DNA from: Cryptomeria japonica
Lineage: Eukaryota > Streptophyta > Pinopsida > Cupressales > Cupressaceae
Direction: 5' to 3'
DNA: 60,000 nucleotides
Assembly: GCF_030272615.1 (NCBI RefSeq)
Contig: NC_081415.1
Location: 192,168,270-192,228,269, forward strand
The notes beneath the pieces were generated by a model. That model ran no database searches. It saw only the letters and a list, made by a program, of their open reading frames with translations, and was not told the DNA's origin. Below, piece after piece: positions 10,865 through 22,328 of this stretch. Made by a program: the position numbers and the translations under genes. How positions within the stretch are numbered: position 1 is the stretch's first letter; every line of letters begins with the position of its first letter.

Positions 10865-12999
10865 ATGGTAGGGATTCCAATTGCAGACTATTGATTTGTG
10901 TACATGCGACGATTCGAGCAGTCAAAGGACTACAATGAGCCTATATGTACCTACCCCTTTTGTCATGAAGTTGTCATTAATGTGTCATAATTAGAGCAGA
11001 AAGTTAGGAAAAAAAGTAGGAATGTTGTTGCTACATTTTTTAAGCATCTTGATGCATTTTTTATGTTTTTGCATTTTTGCTAAAAAAATTTGTGTTTGTT
11101 TTTGTTGCGTATATGTTGGATACTATTGCGTATATGCTTGGTTTTTCTATGCAGATGATAAGTATATTTTTTTCCTTAGTGAAATTGTATTTCTGATAAG
11201 AAATTGTGTTTTTGAGGCCTAAGGTGGCATATTTGATGAAAATGCATAGCTCAAAAAGATGATTGCACATTTGATAAAATTGGGTAATTGACCAAGTATG
11301 CCTAGTTGATTAGATTTGACCAAGTTATTGACTAGCTAATATAGTGACTGCTACGAGTGTAGGTTGATCAACCTATGTTGACGTCACATGAGAGATTTTC
11401 TCCACCCAGTGTATGCAACTAGAGATATCAGAGACAAATTACATTATCCTCAATGTTGTATATTTATGGCACATCACATTTATACTCGAGATCAAGGCAA
11501 ACCTAGGTATGTTAAAAGCATATGCAGAGAGGTGTCATAGTTAGCACAACTAGTTTCATCCTCCTAATGAAGAGATGACGATGATGCTATAGGATGTCTG
11601 GTGTATCTTACGAAGCCCTATCACTGGAGAGAAAGTGATATATGATCATCATGGGGATATGGATGCTCTATGTCAAGCACTCATGGATGAGGATTTGGAC
11701 ATGAAGAGAGGGAAAATCAATTGGGAGGAGATGGTGTCATCAGTTGTGCCACTACCATCAATTTTGGTAGGAGTGATTAGGGGTTAGATCTATCCTAATA
11801 AACAATCACATGGGCTTTTCGTCGAGTGGGGTCATACCTTAGTGAGGATGATCATGGAGGGGACACAATTCACCTCTAGTCCATTTTTTAGCATATATGT
11901 ATCATGAACTCCATCAATTTGTATATATGTGAGCAGTGAATATGGTAATGGAAGTGACCTTATTACATGTGTGGCCATTGGAGCACATTGTAGTGTTGAG
12001 GCCAGATTGTGTGAAGTTCCAGGGAGTAGACCATGCTTTTGTTCATATGTACAACATGATTATAGCCCAACCCAAGCTAAGAAAGTTGGAGTACTAGAGT
12101 CATGTGATCAACAACTTATATACGATGATATGGAGGTCATACTTGGATTACGAGGATTGGGAGGATGATGATGATGAGTTACCATTGTCTTATAGATTCA
12201 ATGCCTTATAGGTTGGATCTTGTATATAATTGAAAAAAATTTACCAAAAAAGGTACTCCAACAATTTAGATAGATACAAGGACAACCTTGAGGATCAACG
12301 GAGTTTGTCTGTACCACAAGGGACATGCATCATTGGGCCCCTACCTTTTCCTATGATTTGGAATGGATAATTTTTAAGCATTGGTTTCAACTCCATGGGA
12401 TATGATGAGGGACAAAACATATCCAAAAATGATACTTGATTTTCAGGCTTGGTTTGTAGCAAATCCATTTCTACATTTCACAAGTCTAGGTGAGATTCAC
12501 CCACATCCGCAGGATGATGGTGATGACCCTAGCCATGAAGGCAATATAGGAGAAGATATCAGGTGGTGGGAGCTATGAGAGGCCCAACCCAAGCTGGGTA
12601 AGTTGAAGTATCAGAAGTATGTGATCAATGACATAGATATGATGCTATGGATATTATACTTGGATTGAAAGGATTGAGAGGATGATAATGTTGAGTTACC
12701 ATTTTGCTTCTAGACTTGATGCCTTATAGTTTGGATCTTGTATATCATTGAGAGAAATTAACCAGATAAGGAACTTTAACAGTTAAGAAGGATACAAGGA
12801 CAACCTCGGTGATCAGTGGACTTTACCCATACTACCAAGCAAATGCATCATTGGGGCCCTCCCTTGTCCTAGGATGTAGTAGTGATCATGTTTCAAGTAT
12901 TGGTTTTCAACTCCATGGGATATGGGGAGGGACATATAAAATGCAAGGATGACACTTGATTTTGAGGCTTGGCTTGTAGTGTATACATTTTTGCACTTG
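10865..12999 (+). pseudogene. plant mobile domain (PMD) gene relic, antisense passenger of Tat-1
   Basis: Fragments in order: a start-like ATG at 10,865; a poor stretch, possibly an intron, at about 11,010-11,180; then in the same sense ..DVWCILRSPITGEKVIYD.. (about 11,596-11,650), LAYMYHELHQFVYM (about 11,890) and VTLLHVWPLEHIVVLRP (about 11,954-12,004). That series matches the plant mobile domain (MAIN/MAIL-like, formerly 'aminotransferase-like'), whose core is a leucine-rich helix followed by W-x-W/L-EH-I-x-V-x-RP. Several stops and frameshifts break it. The gene lies inside the retroelement between integrase side and 3' LTR but on the opposite strand, and it is cut by Cop-A at 13,001. PMD proteins of this type are known both as host nuclear proteins and as transposon passengers; here it is clearly the latter. 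Confidence 0.75.
12063..12999 (+). repeat. segmental tandem duplication (about 519-bp step) inside the Tat-1 PMD gene
   Basis: The segment starting GCCCAACCCAAGCT at about 12,063 recurs at about 12,582. Both copies continue through GATGCCTTATAG..TTGGATCTTGTATAT, through TTTCAACTCCATGGGATATG, and up to TTTTCAGGCTTGG or TTTTGAGGCTTGG. The second copy is interrupted by the Cop-A LTR at 13,001. Confidence 0.8.
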
Positions 13000-13000
13000 G

Positions 13001-13477
13001 TGTTGGCAATTGACACTCAATTGGTTGGTTTCACTATGTTGTCATTGATGGAAACATGGTATTGTGTTTTGGCTTCATGTTTTGGTTCAGTTGTGTATCG
13101 CCATGCACTTCATAGACACTTCACCGACACTGACACCGATACTAGCACTGATAGGACAAAAGGATTTGTTTGGTTACCGACAATGGAGGTCGACATGATT
13201 TAGGATATGGTTATCGATATTGGAGGCCGACATCTCTTAGATCTGGCATCGACAATTGATTTTGATATTCATGTATTTATGTTATCTAGTCGACATGTAA
13301 TTTGATATTGTAATCATCTTGTAATTATTGGTTGCTTTACTTCTTTCAATTCTGTATGTACTGGTATACTGGTTGGTGTATGCATGTTTTAATAAGGCTA
13401 AAATTGATCAATCCGATATAACACTGATTCACCCCCACTCCCCTCCCCCCTCCTCTCAGTGTTATTGGATTCCAACA
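13001..13477 (+). mobile_element. Cop-A: 5' LTR of a Ty1/copia element
   Basis: 477 bp with perfect 6-bp inverted ends, TGTTGG at 13,001 and CCAACA at 13,472-13,477. It is followed two bases later by a primer-binding site, TGGTATTAGAGCC, complementary to initiator tRNA-Met with one change. It has no partner LTR in the window. It interrupts the duplicated PMD segment of Tat-1. Confidence 0.85.
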
Positions 13478-13479
13478 AT

Positions 13480-13492
13480 TGGTATTAGAGCC
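13480..13492 (+). promoter_or_regulatory. Cop-A primer-binding site (initiator tRNA-Met type)
   Basis: TGGTATTAGAGCC directly downstream of the LTR end. The canonical copia site is TGGTATCAGAGC. Confidence 0.8.
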
Positions 13493-13545
13493 TTGTGCCT
13501 TGAAGGAAGTTTAATAGCTTGAGGAAGATCTTGAATCTAGAATCC

Positions 13546-14366
13546 ATGGATATGGCTTTGGAGAAGCAACTTGAAATGGAACTTGAAGATTATGATGTTG
13601 AAAGGATAAAGAACTTAAAGCTACAAGATGAATTGAATTCGGCTAAGGAATTCATTCTTGTCCTACAAGAGAAGTTGTCATTTGTTCTAGCTAGGAGAAA
13701 AGAACTTTTGCAAAGTCAGGATGATGAAGAGAAAGATGCACTTAAGGAACAATGTCAGAAATTGAGTCAGGAGAACATGGTTTTGAAAAATGAAAAGAAA
13801 GCTATAACTATGAGGGTGTCTAAGGAGATTGAGGACCGAAAGAAAAAGGAAGAAATTCTTGTTGTATCCTTGAAGAACAAATTTGAAGAATGTGGTAGGT
13901 TGGTTCATGAGAATGATATGTTGAGAACTGATTTACTACAATCTTAGAATAATGAACAAGATCTTGAGAGACAAATGATAATTTTGAGAGAAGATCTAAC
14001 TACTGCAAGTGACTATAAAGAAAAATTCAAAATTATCTCAGCACAACTAGATGAGTTATTGAAGAGACAAAGTTTGATTGGAGATTCCAGTGGACTTGGA
14101 TTTGAGCAAGGACAAACTTTCGGTACTGCTAATGAAGATCAAAACCATAAGGCACCAGTAAGGCAATTTAATGTTTATAAATTCAATGGTAGATGTTTTG
14201 TTTGCAATAGATTTGGTCACATGACTAGGCAATGTAGAAACATAGCAAATTAGAACCCTGATTCTGCTCACAGTAAATGTTCTAAATGCAATAAGTATGG
14301 TCATAAGACAGAAGATTGCATAATAAATGTTAAATGTTATGCATGTGGAAAGTTTGGACATATGTC
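13546..14366 (+). pseudogene. Cop-A gag: coiled coil plus CCHC zinc knuckles, 3'-truncated
   Basis: From the first ATG (13,546) a highly charged heptad-rich coiled coil runs to about 13,945 (stop TAG at 13,945), continues in frame to about 14,120, and then shows zinc knuckles: CFVCNRFGHMTRQC (about 14,195), a stop, CSKCNKYGHKTEDC (about 14,279), and the start of a third, CYACGKFGHM, which runs into the Tat-2 LTR at 14,367. The N-terminal UBN2-type gag domain normally found before the coiled coil in this kind of copia gag is missing; only about 50 bp separate the primer site from the coiled coil. Cop-A was therefore probably already a deleted, non-autonomous copy before Tat-2 landed in it. The rest of its pol is not in the window. 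Confidence 0.8.
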
Positions 14367-15685
14367 TATAGACGTATAAAAATGACCATATTCCTAAAAT
14401 GAATATTTTATGTTCATTCCTCTATTTAGTTAAATCTAATTTAATTAAATTACCTACATTCTTCTATTTTATTAAGTAAATTATTGAATTTACTTAGTGA
14501 AATTCACTTATGTCATTTAATTGAATAAATCATTTTATTCAATTAAACCCCTTCTCTCTACTTTTAATTAAATTTATATTTAATTAATAGTTTACCCCAA
14601 ATTGAATAATTCTAATTTATTCAATTTCCCAAATTGCAACTAAATTGAAATAAAACATTTTATTTTAATTAAATTAGCCTAACCCATCTCCTAAATATTG
14701 TCACATCCCTAAGCAAGGGGAAGTCACTTCTCAAACCCTCAAAGTCTTTGAAAACCATTAAAGGCTTCAACAACTTAACTTTGAAAGTCTTCCAAACCAT
14801 TAATGGTTAACTCAACCCTACAGCATGATTAGAGACTTTCTCTAAACTCAACCCACATCTAACCTAGGGGTCTCATCAAGCATTCATTGCTTTGACCATG
14901 GTTATTCCTTTAACCCTTGCACAAGAGTTTATCTTTTGGGTAAAAGATTTATCCAATGGATAATCTTAACCTAACCTTAACCCTTACCCCCTAGGGTAAC
15001 CATGAGGTCTTCTCAAGCATTTAATGCTTCCTACCTCTCCTCTCAACTGGTCTTATATTGACAATTATCACCATTTCATTGGTGAAAATTGTAAGCATGG
15101 ATTTCCAACTTTCAAACTTGACCCTTGATTAACTCTTTCAATCCTGGCCATCCATTGCCCTATTTTCACTATAAATAGAGCTCTCCTTCCTCTATTTTAA
15201 GGATCCATGCAAGCTTTAGTATCTCATTTATGCTCAATTTTATCAACACATTTAGCCTCTTTTCTATTAGGAAATAGTCTAAATAAGCATTTTTAGAGTA
15301 TTTTATTTATCATTATCTTAGAACATCAACTAGTATATCATGTTAGGATAGTGTTTCTACTAATTTTGTCATCTTATAATCTAGTTTGTTGCATTTATAG
15401 AATCATGCATAGCTTAGGATGCATTTCCACAACTAAATCAATCTAAAGCATCCCTCATTCTTGCATTAGCCATCCCTAAGTCACTTTGCTCAGTGATCTG
15501 AGAGCAAAGGCATTGACTTGAGGGACCTTGTGAGATAGAGAACCATGGAACCAACCTTGGGAAGTTGAGTCATTCTTCATGACTCCATAACTTGCACCAA
15601 GAAGTCCAGTGGGTGTGTGAGCAAGCCTCTTTGAGACCACTTTTTTCACATTTTGAGTTTCATAGACCCACTTTTCCTGCACACA
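14367..15685 (+). mobile_element. Tat-2: 5' LTR of a Ty3/gypsy Tat-type element
   Basis: It starts TATAGACGTATAAAAATGACC, a decayed form of the family start TGTAGACATCTAAAAATGG seen at 36,331. It ends in CA at 15,685, just before the TTTTGGTGCCCACCATGGGGC leader motif typical of plant Tat/Athila elements. Length about 1.32 kb. Inside are AT-rich U3 sequence and a TATA box (TATAAATAG, 15,170). It interrupts a zinc knuckle of Cop-A. Confidence 0.75.
15170..15178 (+). promoter_or_regulatory. TATA box in the Tat-2 LTR
   Basis: TATAAATAG preceded by CACT, about 510 bp before the LTR end. It is in the sense orientation for gag-pol transcription. Confidence 0.55.
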
Positions 15686-15686
15686 T

Positions 15687-15707
15687 TTTTGGTGCCCACC
15701 ATGGGGC
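15687..15707 (+). promoter_or_regulatory. Tat-2 primer-binding-site region
   Basis: TTTTGGTGCCCACCATGGGG immediately follows the LTR. The same landmark on the minus strand at 57,370-57,389 (TTTTGGCACGCCCGATGGG) marks the start of Tat-3. Confidence 0.7.
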
Positions 15708-15793
15708 ACTACCCCATTAATCAAATCGGTTTTTAAAAATAATCACTTTTGCAGGTACGCGGGAAACATGAATCAACACATGGGGAACATCCC

Positions 15794-16030
15794 TTAGCAC
15801 ATCCAATTAACATTCTAGCGCATCATGCTCACTGTTTAGCGTGTCGGGTGTATTCTATAGTGCATGAAGTCTTTATCTTAGCGCATCATTCCCACTAATA
15901 TTTCGTGTAGGTCTCAGTGCAGGAGGAAAACAGAGTAGCACATTTGAAACACGGTTTAGCACGTCAGGACTATTCGATAGTGCATCCGAATTATATAGTA
16001 GCACATGTAGTCCTTTCTGTAGCGCATCAC
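15794..16030 (+). repeat. Tat-2 leader array A: TTAGCGCAT motif at 21-bp steps
   Basis: The motif (T/A/G)TAG(C/T)(G/A)C(A/G)T starts at 15,794, 15,815, 15,836, 15,857 and 15,878, then after a phase slip at 15,914, 15,935, 15,956, 15,977, 15,998 and 16,019. Every step within each block is exactly 21 bp. The 11-12 bases between motifs are not conserved, so this is not a plain minisatellite. In one frame the array reads as heptads with Leu/Val-Ala-His at the head, but the period changes to 20 in Tat-3, which points to a DNA- or RNA-level role. Confidence 0.85.
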
Positions 16031-17558
16031 AGACAGAGAAAAAAACTAAAAACTATAACCAAATGTAAAAAATTAGAGTTGTTGAAGTCCACAAGTTGTC
16101 TAACAATTTTGCTTGTTATTTTGCAGGGTTCTAAGCAATTTCTTGCAGATAGGAGCTTAATTGTAGGATCATTAATTAGTTTAGGTTTTTACTAACTTAG
16201 TCAAGTTAGTTAAGATATAAACTTCTTTTGATTCTTGTTAAAATTGAACTCACTTTTGTTTGGGCTTTAAAACAAACCACAACAACAATCTTTTCTTGCT
16301 TTTCTAGGAGAAAAATTCTCAATTTGGGCTCTAAAAAGAACAACACAAATTTTCATTTTTGCAAAATTAAAGGGCTTAAAAATAATTTCACCATCTTTTG
16401 GTGTATAAAAGGATCCATTTTAGGTTTTAGCAAAGTAAAGAATCACACAAAGTCCAAAGGTCATTTGCAACCAAAGAGGGAAGATCTTCCCCTTTGGATC
16501 GATTTATTTTGTTGACCAACAATTGATTTATTTTGTTGACGAAACGTTAGATTTACTTTGTTGACCCTTTCTTTTCAAATAGATCAGAAAATCATTGCCA
16601 TGAAAGGTTGACAAAAACATCATGTTTTTGTGGAGCAACATCTCCATATAGATCTTAGAAAATCATTGACTTGAAAGGTAAAAAGAACCTTGTTTGCCTT
16701 GTCTTGAAAGTGGAAGGTATATGCTCTCCCCTTAACTGGGTGATCAAAAAGCCAAACCGCTCTTAAGCTTTCTGCACTTCAAGCATTTACATCCTTTAGT
16801 AGGCCTGCCTTCCTGAGGGGTTGAAAAACTCTTAAAGCCATTTTTTGGCCGGTGTGAAGGGAACGACCTATATGGGAAATGACTTTGACGCCAAGTGTTC
16901 CAACCCACTATAATCAAATGTGGAAAGCAATGAAAGTCCTTTTCAACGGTTGCACGTAGTGATTAGCTTTCCCCCAGTATCTTCGAGATGTGTAAAGCCT
17001 TTGTTCTAAAGGTTGGGAAGCCTCCTGAGGGAGTTTATCACTGACGGCCAAACAAGAAGCTTAATTAGGAACCTTAGCATAGAAAATTTGAGCCGAGTCA
17101 GTAACCAGACATTTGTAATATCATGGTGCAAGGGTGGGGAAGAATCCGCCCCCAAGATCACTCACCATATATCTCCCAAGATAACTACTCAATTGTGAAG
17201 CAATTCACTTTGAGTTAATTTCTGGCAAAAGGCAAAAAAATGGGCGCCCTCTAGGGGTGACACGACTGTTTGAGTTGATAGAGTATCGAGACTAGTGGGC
17301 TATGATATTGCTTATGAACTTTGAATAAAGAGTCTTTTTGAAGTGTATTCTTTGTATCTGAAACTTGTTAAAAACATTGGGGATTTGAACACATCCTCAT
17401 AGAACATACACTTATTGCTTAGATTAAGCAAAAATGGTTGTCTCTTTGGTGCCGTGCTTTCATTTGTTATCTCAGAAAATCATCTATCAGTACTGAAAAA
17501 ATCAAAACAAACTTCCAAAATTGCAGAAAACAACCAAGTCAATATTTTTAAGGCGGTT
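16031..17558 (+). other. Tat-2 untranslated leader between the arrays
   Basis: No gag-like frame and no long reading frame. The central part (about 16,700-17,260) is less AT-rich than its surroundings and contains several short C- and G-runs, as might be expected of a conserved or structured leader block. No known RNA element was recognised. Confidence 0.45.
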
Positions 17559-17940
17559 TTAGCACGTAAGAACAACTTCTTAGTGCATAGGAACCATCTC
17601 TTAGCGCATTAAACATTCTCTTTAGCGCATCAAGTCTTAACAGTGATGCTTTATCAAAAATCAAAAATCAATAGTAGTAGTTAGCGTGTTCTGAAAATAG
17701 TGTAGCATGTAGAAGCATCAACTTAGCGCGTTGAAGTCAACATTTAGCGCCTAAAGTTTAACTGTTAGTGCGTAGAAGGCCCATATTAGCGCATGACCTT
17801 CTGAGTAGAAACTGAAACAAAGTTACAAAGTATAAATTAGTTAGCATGTAGAAGGGGGCAACATAGTGCGTAGTGTCTTTTCCTTAGCGCATTGCGAACT
17901 TTCTATAGCGCATCGCGTCTCTGTTTTAGCGCGTGACAGA
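17559..17940 (+). repeat. Tat-2 leader array B: TTAGCGCAT motif at 21-bp steps, three blocks
   Basis: Block 1 starts at 17,559, 17,580, 17,601 and 17,622. Block 2 starts at 17,681, 17,702, 17,723, 17,744, 17,765 and 17,786. Block 3 starts at 17,841, 17,863, 17,884, 17,905 and 17,926. Steps are 21 bp except one of 22. The core is (T/A/G)TAG(C/T)(G/A)C(A/G)T, the same as array A. CpG-containing versions (TTAGCGCGT, TTAGCGCAT) sit beside TpG/CpA versions that look like their decay products. Confidence 0.85.
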
Positions 17941-18789
17941 AACTAGAAAAACAGGGGGCAAAATAGAGGTCAAATTGGTAAATTTTGAAAACATTTTCGG
18001 AAACCTCCTTTCATCAACCTGAGCTTCGTCAAATCAGAATACCAAAAATAGGGTATCAAAAGTTATTTCCAAAGTAAGTTTTTCATCAAACAAAAGTTGT
18101 CCAAAAAATAAAACTGGTCACACGATAAGCATATCTATCCTATCAAAATCAGGAAACCTCATCGTAGATATCAAATAGGTCCTTCAAATCAAAGGCATTT
18201 TCATCCCAAAACACACTTGTTCTAAAAACTCCAAGTTGTCAAACTAAGTTTCCATATCGGGAAAGCTCGTATTCCATATCGTTTGACACACTTTGTCATG
18301 AGGGGGCATCTAAACCTTCACTTGATAAAGTAAAGATTAAGTTTCCAAAACAAGATAAACTGAATCCAAAACAACTCAAAGGAAACCATTAATCGCTTGT
18401 GCATGACTAATCCTCATATTCTGAGAAGAAAGAATATTTATCGTAACATTAAGTTGAAGAAATGGCAACCAAGTTCTTCGAAACTTGCCAAAAGAAATAA
18501 ATTTTTATACATCAATGGTCAACTCTTTGTATCTCATCGAACATTCCTTCGTCATGTATGATTATATATTTAGAACAAATCAAACAAATTTGACAAGGAA
18601 CCTTTGAAGACTAGAGCATTCTATCAAAAATCCACATTCAGTCAACAAATAAATCATGGAGGAAAGATCAATCCAACATTTTTTCCAGACGAGTGCATCA
18701 CTTACAACATCCCCACATTTGAACCACAAACCCCTGAACAAAACATTGAAGAAGATTTCATTCCTTTTGTCACAGAAAGCTTCTACTAG
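17941..18789 (+). other. Tat-2 leader, 3' part before gag
   Basis: AT-rich with many short open stretches but no coherent protein. It ends at the gag ATG at 18,790. Confidence 0.45.
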
Positions 18790-21002
18790 ATGCCTGTTGT
18801 TACTCGCTCTCAATAAAACAAACAAAGCGAAATGCAATCAGAATCTAGCATGAATCAAAGATTATCAAATCCTTTTGAGCATCTGAATTTGGAGGATGCC
18901 AAAATTTCTGAAGAACTTCTTCAAGAATGTCAAGAAAGTGCTTCATTTCAAAAACTTGTGGAAAGACTCATGGAAAATGACAAAGAAAAATACCTACTCA
19001 TGCTCACAAGCAAAGGGGTTAAACTTCCTGAAGACTTTTACATAGACATGTTTAGAACAAAATATCAACATTACGAATATCTAGAATGACAACGCGAAGC
19101 ACGTGACTTTGAGAAAGATACCCCTGAACAAAATACACCAGGGAAAAACATCCCTGAACAACACATCCCCAAGAAAAACATGTCATTCCATACACCATTT
19201 CAACCTAGAACTAATGCAAGGGAAGATCTCCTCCCTCGAAAAAATAATACGCCTTTGATTGCCCTTACTCAACAAATGCAAATGTTACAAAGACAAATGA
19301 AAGACATACGACAAGGGACAACAGTAAGGTATTCATTAAATGAAATTTGTCCTTATCAATTTACAGAAGACTAAACATGGTGCCTTTTCCTTGAAATTCA
19401 GACATTCCCAAATTTGACAAATATGATGGGAAGAGTGATCCCCGTGATCATGTTCGAGAATTTTGTACAATGAGTCTCGAATTCGCTCACGATGATACCT
19501 ATTTGATGAGGTTATTCCCAAGAAGCTTGGGAGGGAAAACAATGGAATGGCTATCCAAAATCATGCCACCTGTTATATCATTTGGTGAATTAGTTAACAA
19601 ATTCATAACTCAATATTCCTATAATGTTCAACATGCTATCACTATGCTAGATGTCTATAATACTAAGCAGAAAAATAATGAGACATTCATGGTATTCCTC
19701 CAACGTTGGCGACGTATGGTTTCAAGATATCCTCGTGATGTGCCCGAAAAGGAAAAGATGGAGATTTTCATTGACAAAATCAATAGTGAGATGATTTACA
19801 TACTCAAGCTCCAATGTATACCATCATTCGTCAAATTGATCGAAAATGGCATCCAAGTAGAAGAGGCATGTGTCAAGAAAGGAACATTGAAGTTCTTCAA
19901 AGAAGGAACAAGTTCATCCAATTACAACAATCAAAACAATAACAACTTAGACAAATCCAGATTTTGGACGAGAAACAAGAACAGTGGTAATGAGGGAGGC
20001 ACTGAAGCTAATGAGGCTAAATCCAAACAACCAGTATTGGCTTTATCAGGAAATCCCCAAGCTACAAAGAATCCAAAGGGTGCTAACCAATGCACTAACA
20101 CTTATGCACCCAATACTATTCAAGATCCTCTCAACACAAACAACACCAACAATGCTCAAAACAATCACACAAATCGAGGACTTGATAAAAATTCGCGTGG
20201 TAACACCAACAATTTTCAAAAATGTGTCTACACACCACTAAGACAATCACTAGAGTTAGCATTCAAAGAACTCCTGAGAAACAAAATTATCTCTTTACAA
20301 ACAATCAGCAACTATGAACCACAAATCAAACCACCTTGGTGGAATGACTCGCACTTTTGTGATTTTCATCGCAACAAAGGTCACCAAACAAATGATTGCA
20401 TGAGACTGAAAAACATTGTTCAGGACATGATTGATAGAGGTAATTTAACGGTGGATGGTCTCAAGACAAATGGTGACCATGGAGCCTTTAAGAATCCTCT
20501 TCCAAACTACAACAAGGATGGAGCTTCAACCTCAAACGATACATGTGGAGCTCGTATCAATCACATATACAATAACACCATCAATCATATATCAGTTGAG
20601 GACATTAAGGTCAATGTCATCACAATCCGAGATCAACGTGATCATGAATTTGTCAACGTAACAACCAGAGCTCAAAAATATGTCTTAAAGGGACATACGT
20701 TGACAACAAACACCATACCCAAAATTCAATATGATCTACTCAGCCAACTGCACAAAACTCCTGCTCAAATATCTATACTAGAGTTACATAAAATTTTGCC
20801 AAAACAAAAAGACATATTGGAACAAGCGCTATTAGAAATGAATGTACCTCAAGATCTGGATGCTAACAAATTCCATGCCATGGTCGCTCATATGACAGGG
20901 CCTCATAATCTCACTTTTTCTGAGCACGATAATATCTCGTTGAGTCATCCACATAATACTCCTCTCCATATTGAAGTCATAGTCTATAAACACCGAGTAA
21001 AA
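18790..21002 (+). pseudogene. gag: Tat-2 gag (Ty3/gypsy capsid-nucleocapsid)
   Basis: Start ATG at 18,790: MPVVTRSQ, the usual N-terminus of plant Tat gag, followed at once by TAA in place of a Gln codon. The frame goes on to 19,087 (TGA) and 19,374, shifts, and then is open from about 19,400 to 21,002. The retrotransposon gag core is clear at about 19,400-19,900 (FPKFDKYDGKSDPRDHVREF.. then LMRLFPRSLGGKTMEWL.. and NETFMVFLQRWRR). A single zinc-finger-like motif CDFHRNKGHQTNDC lies at about 20,360. An Asn-rich linker separates the two. The TGA at 21,003 lies directly before the protease. The gene makes no intact protein. Confidence 0.9.
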
Positions 21003-22328
21003 TGAATATTAATAGATGGAGGAGCTGGACTTAATATATGTACCTTAAAACTTATCCGTGCATTAGGCTTCTCAGAGGAGTCTATTGATCCATGCAAAAA
21101 GATTACTATAAAGGCATATGATGATGAAGAAAGATCCTCTAAAGGAATAGTGGTGTTGCTGATTCAAGTCAGACTGATACAAAGAGATACTATGTGCCAG
21201 GTCTTAGACATAGACCTCACATACAATATCTTATTAGGTCAACCCTGGATACATGAAATGCAAGCAGTACCTTCTACGTATCACCAATGTGTCAAATTCC
21301 CCTATAATGGGTAGGAGGTTTCTATATCTGGTGATCACAATCCATTTCAACAATGTAATGCAATGGGGGCAGCCCAGGACAGTTTGGTTCCACATAATAG
21401 AGAGAAACAAAATTCCTCAGTACCAGATCTTCAACAAGAGAAGTCTAAATAATTACCTAAAGATTTCAAGCATAAAATAAAAATCAAAGAAAAAGGCATG
21501 GGGGAATACTCTTTGGAACCCATGTGTTTGACTAACTTACCCACAACACCTAGATCTCACGGATTACCTACAGCATCAACACATCAAGCAACTCAGCCCA
21601 TCACCAAGTTCGATGGCACATTCATTCAACTCGGCACTTTAGCACATGAATCTGAGGAAAAGGATATCCTCAGTTGGCTATACAAAGATGAGGAAGAAGA
21701 CAGAGCAACTACTATGAAAGTAGCTATACCCACACACCTATATGGAAATGGCTACTTAATCATGCAACAAATGGGATACAATGGCAAAGGACCTATTGGT
21801 AAGCGTCAGGAAGGTGTAACAGAACCCTTGGATCCTTCTTCACAATTTAGTAAAGACAAAAAGGGATTGGGCTTTGAACTCACTCTACTACCAAAGAAGG
21901 TACCACACAAATATCAAAAACCTGAGTGGAAAGCAAAGAAGAAGTACAAAGAAGAATCCTGGCAAGAAGCACTATTTCAGTCAGCAGAGACAATCCATAA
22001 GGAATGTGAACACCAAGAAAGGAAGCAACATCAAGGGGATTCCATCATTCACAAGAAGACAACATCTATAGAAGTCAATCATATTCAAGAACAAATATCC
22101 AACAAAGCAGTATCATCTCCTGATAACATCATTCCTCCCCAAGGAGGGACAGTATATGAACAAATACAAAAGGTCAAAGCAGGATCTGACACAAAATCAG
22201 AGAAAACTATCAAACTTGTCTCAATCATCAAAGACCTATTCTCACCATATAACATACCAGTTCACAACACTAATAGAATCTGTGATGATACCTCTGAGAC
22301 TAATTCCAATGAATATGAATGGGGTAGC
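21003..22328 (+). pseudogene. Tat-2 protease and G-patch region
   Basis: The aspartic protease begins ILIDGGAGLNICTLKL (about 21,006; catalytic Asp in DGG) and has the C-terminal signature DIDLTYNILLGQPWIHEM (about 21,210). A frameshift follows near 21,300. From 21,498 the frame is open to the Cop-B insertion point; it contains a G-patch, YLIMQQMGYNGKGPIGK...DKKGLGF (about 21,755-21,870), then a charged linker. G-patches after protease are typical of plant Tat polyproteins. The apparent stop at 22,329 is the first codon of Cop-B, not part of the gene. Confidence 0.85.
22324..22328. repeat. target-site duplication of Cop-B, left copy
   Basis: GTAGC here and GTAGC at 27,447-27,451. The Tat-2 reading frame continues without shift from one side to the other once a single copy is counted, which independently confirms the insertion borders. 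Confidence 0.85.

Noticed and set aside
13441-13460. C/T-rich run as a polypyrimidine or G-quadruplex element
   Set aside because: It lies at the end of the Cop-A LTR and is short and irregular; I see no further support.
15794-17940. CRISPR-like array (conserved short repeats with variable spacers)
   Set aside because: The conserved part is only 9-10 bp, spacers are 11-12 bp, no cas genes exist, and the DNA is plant nuclear retrotransposon leader.
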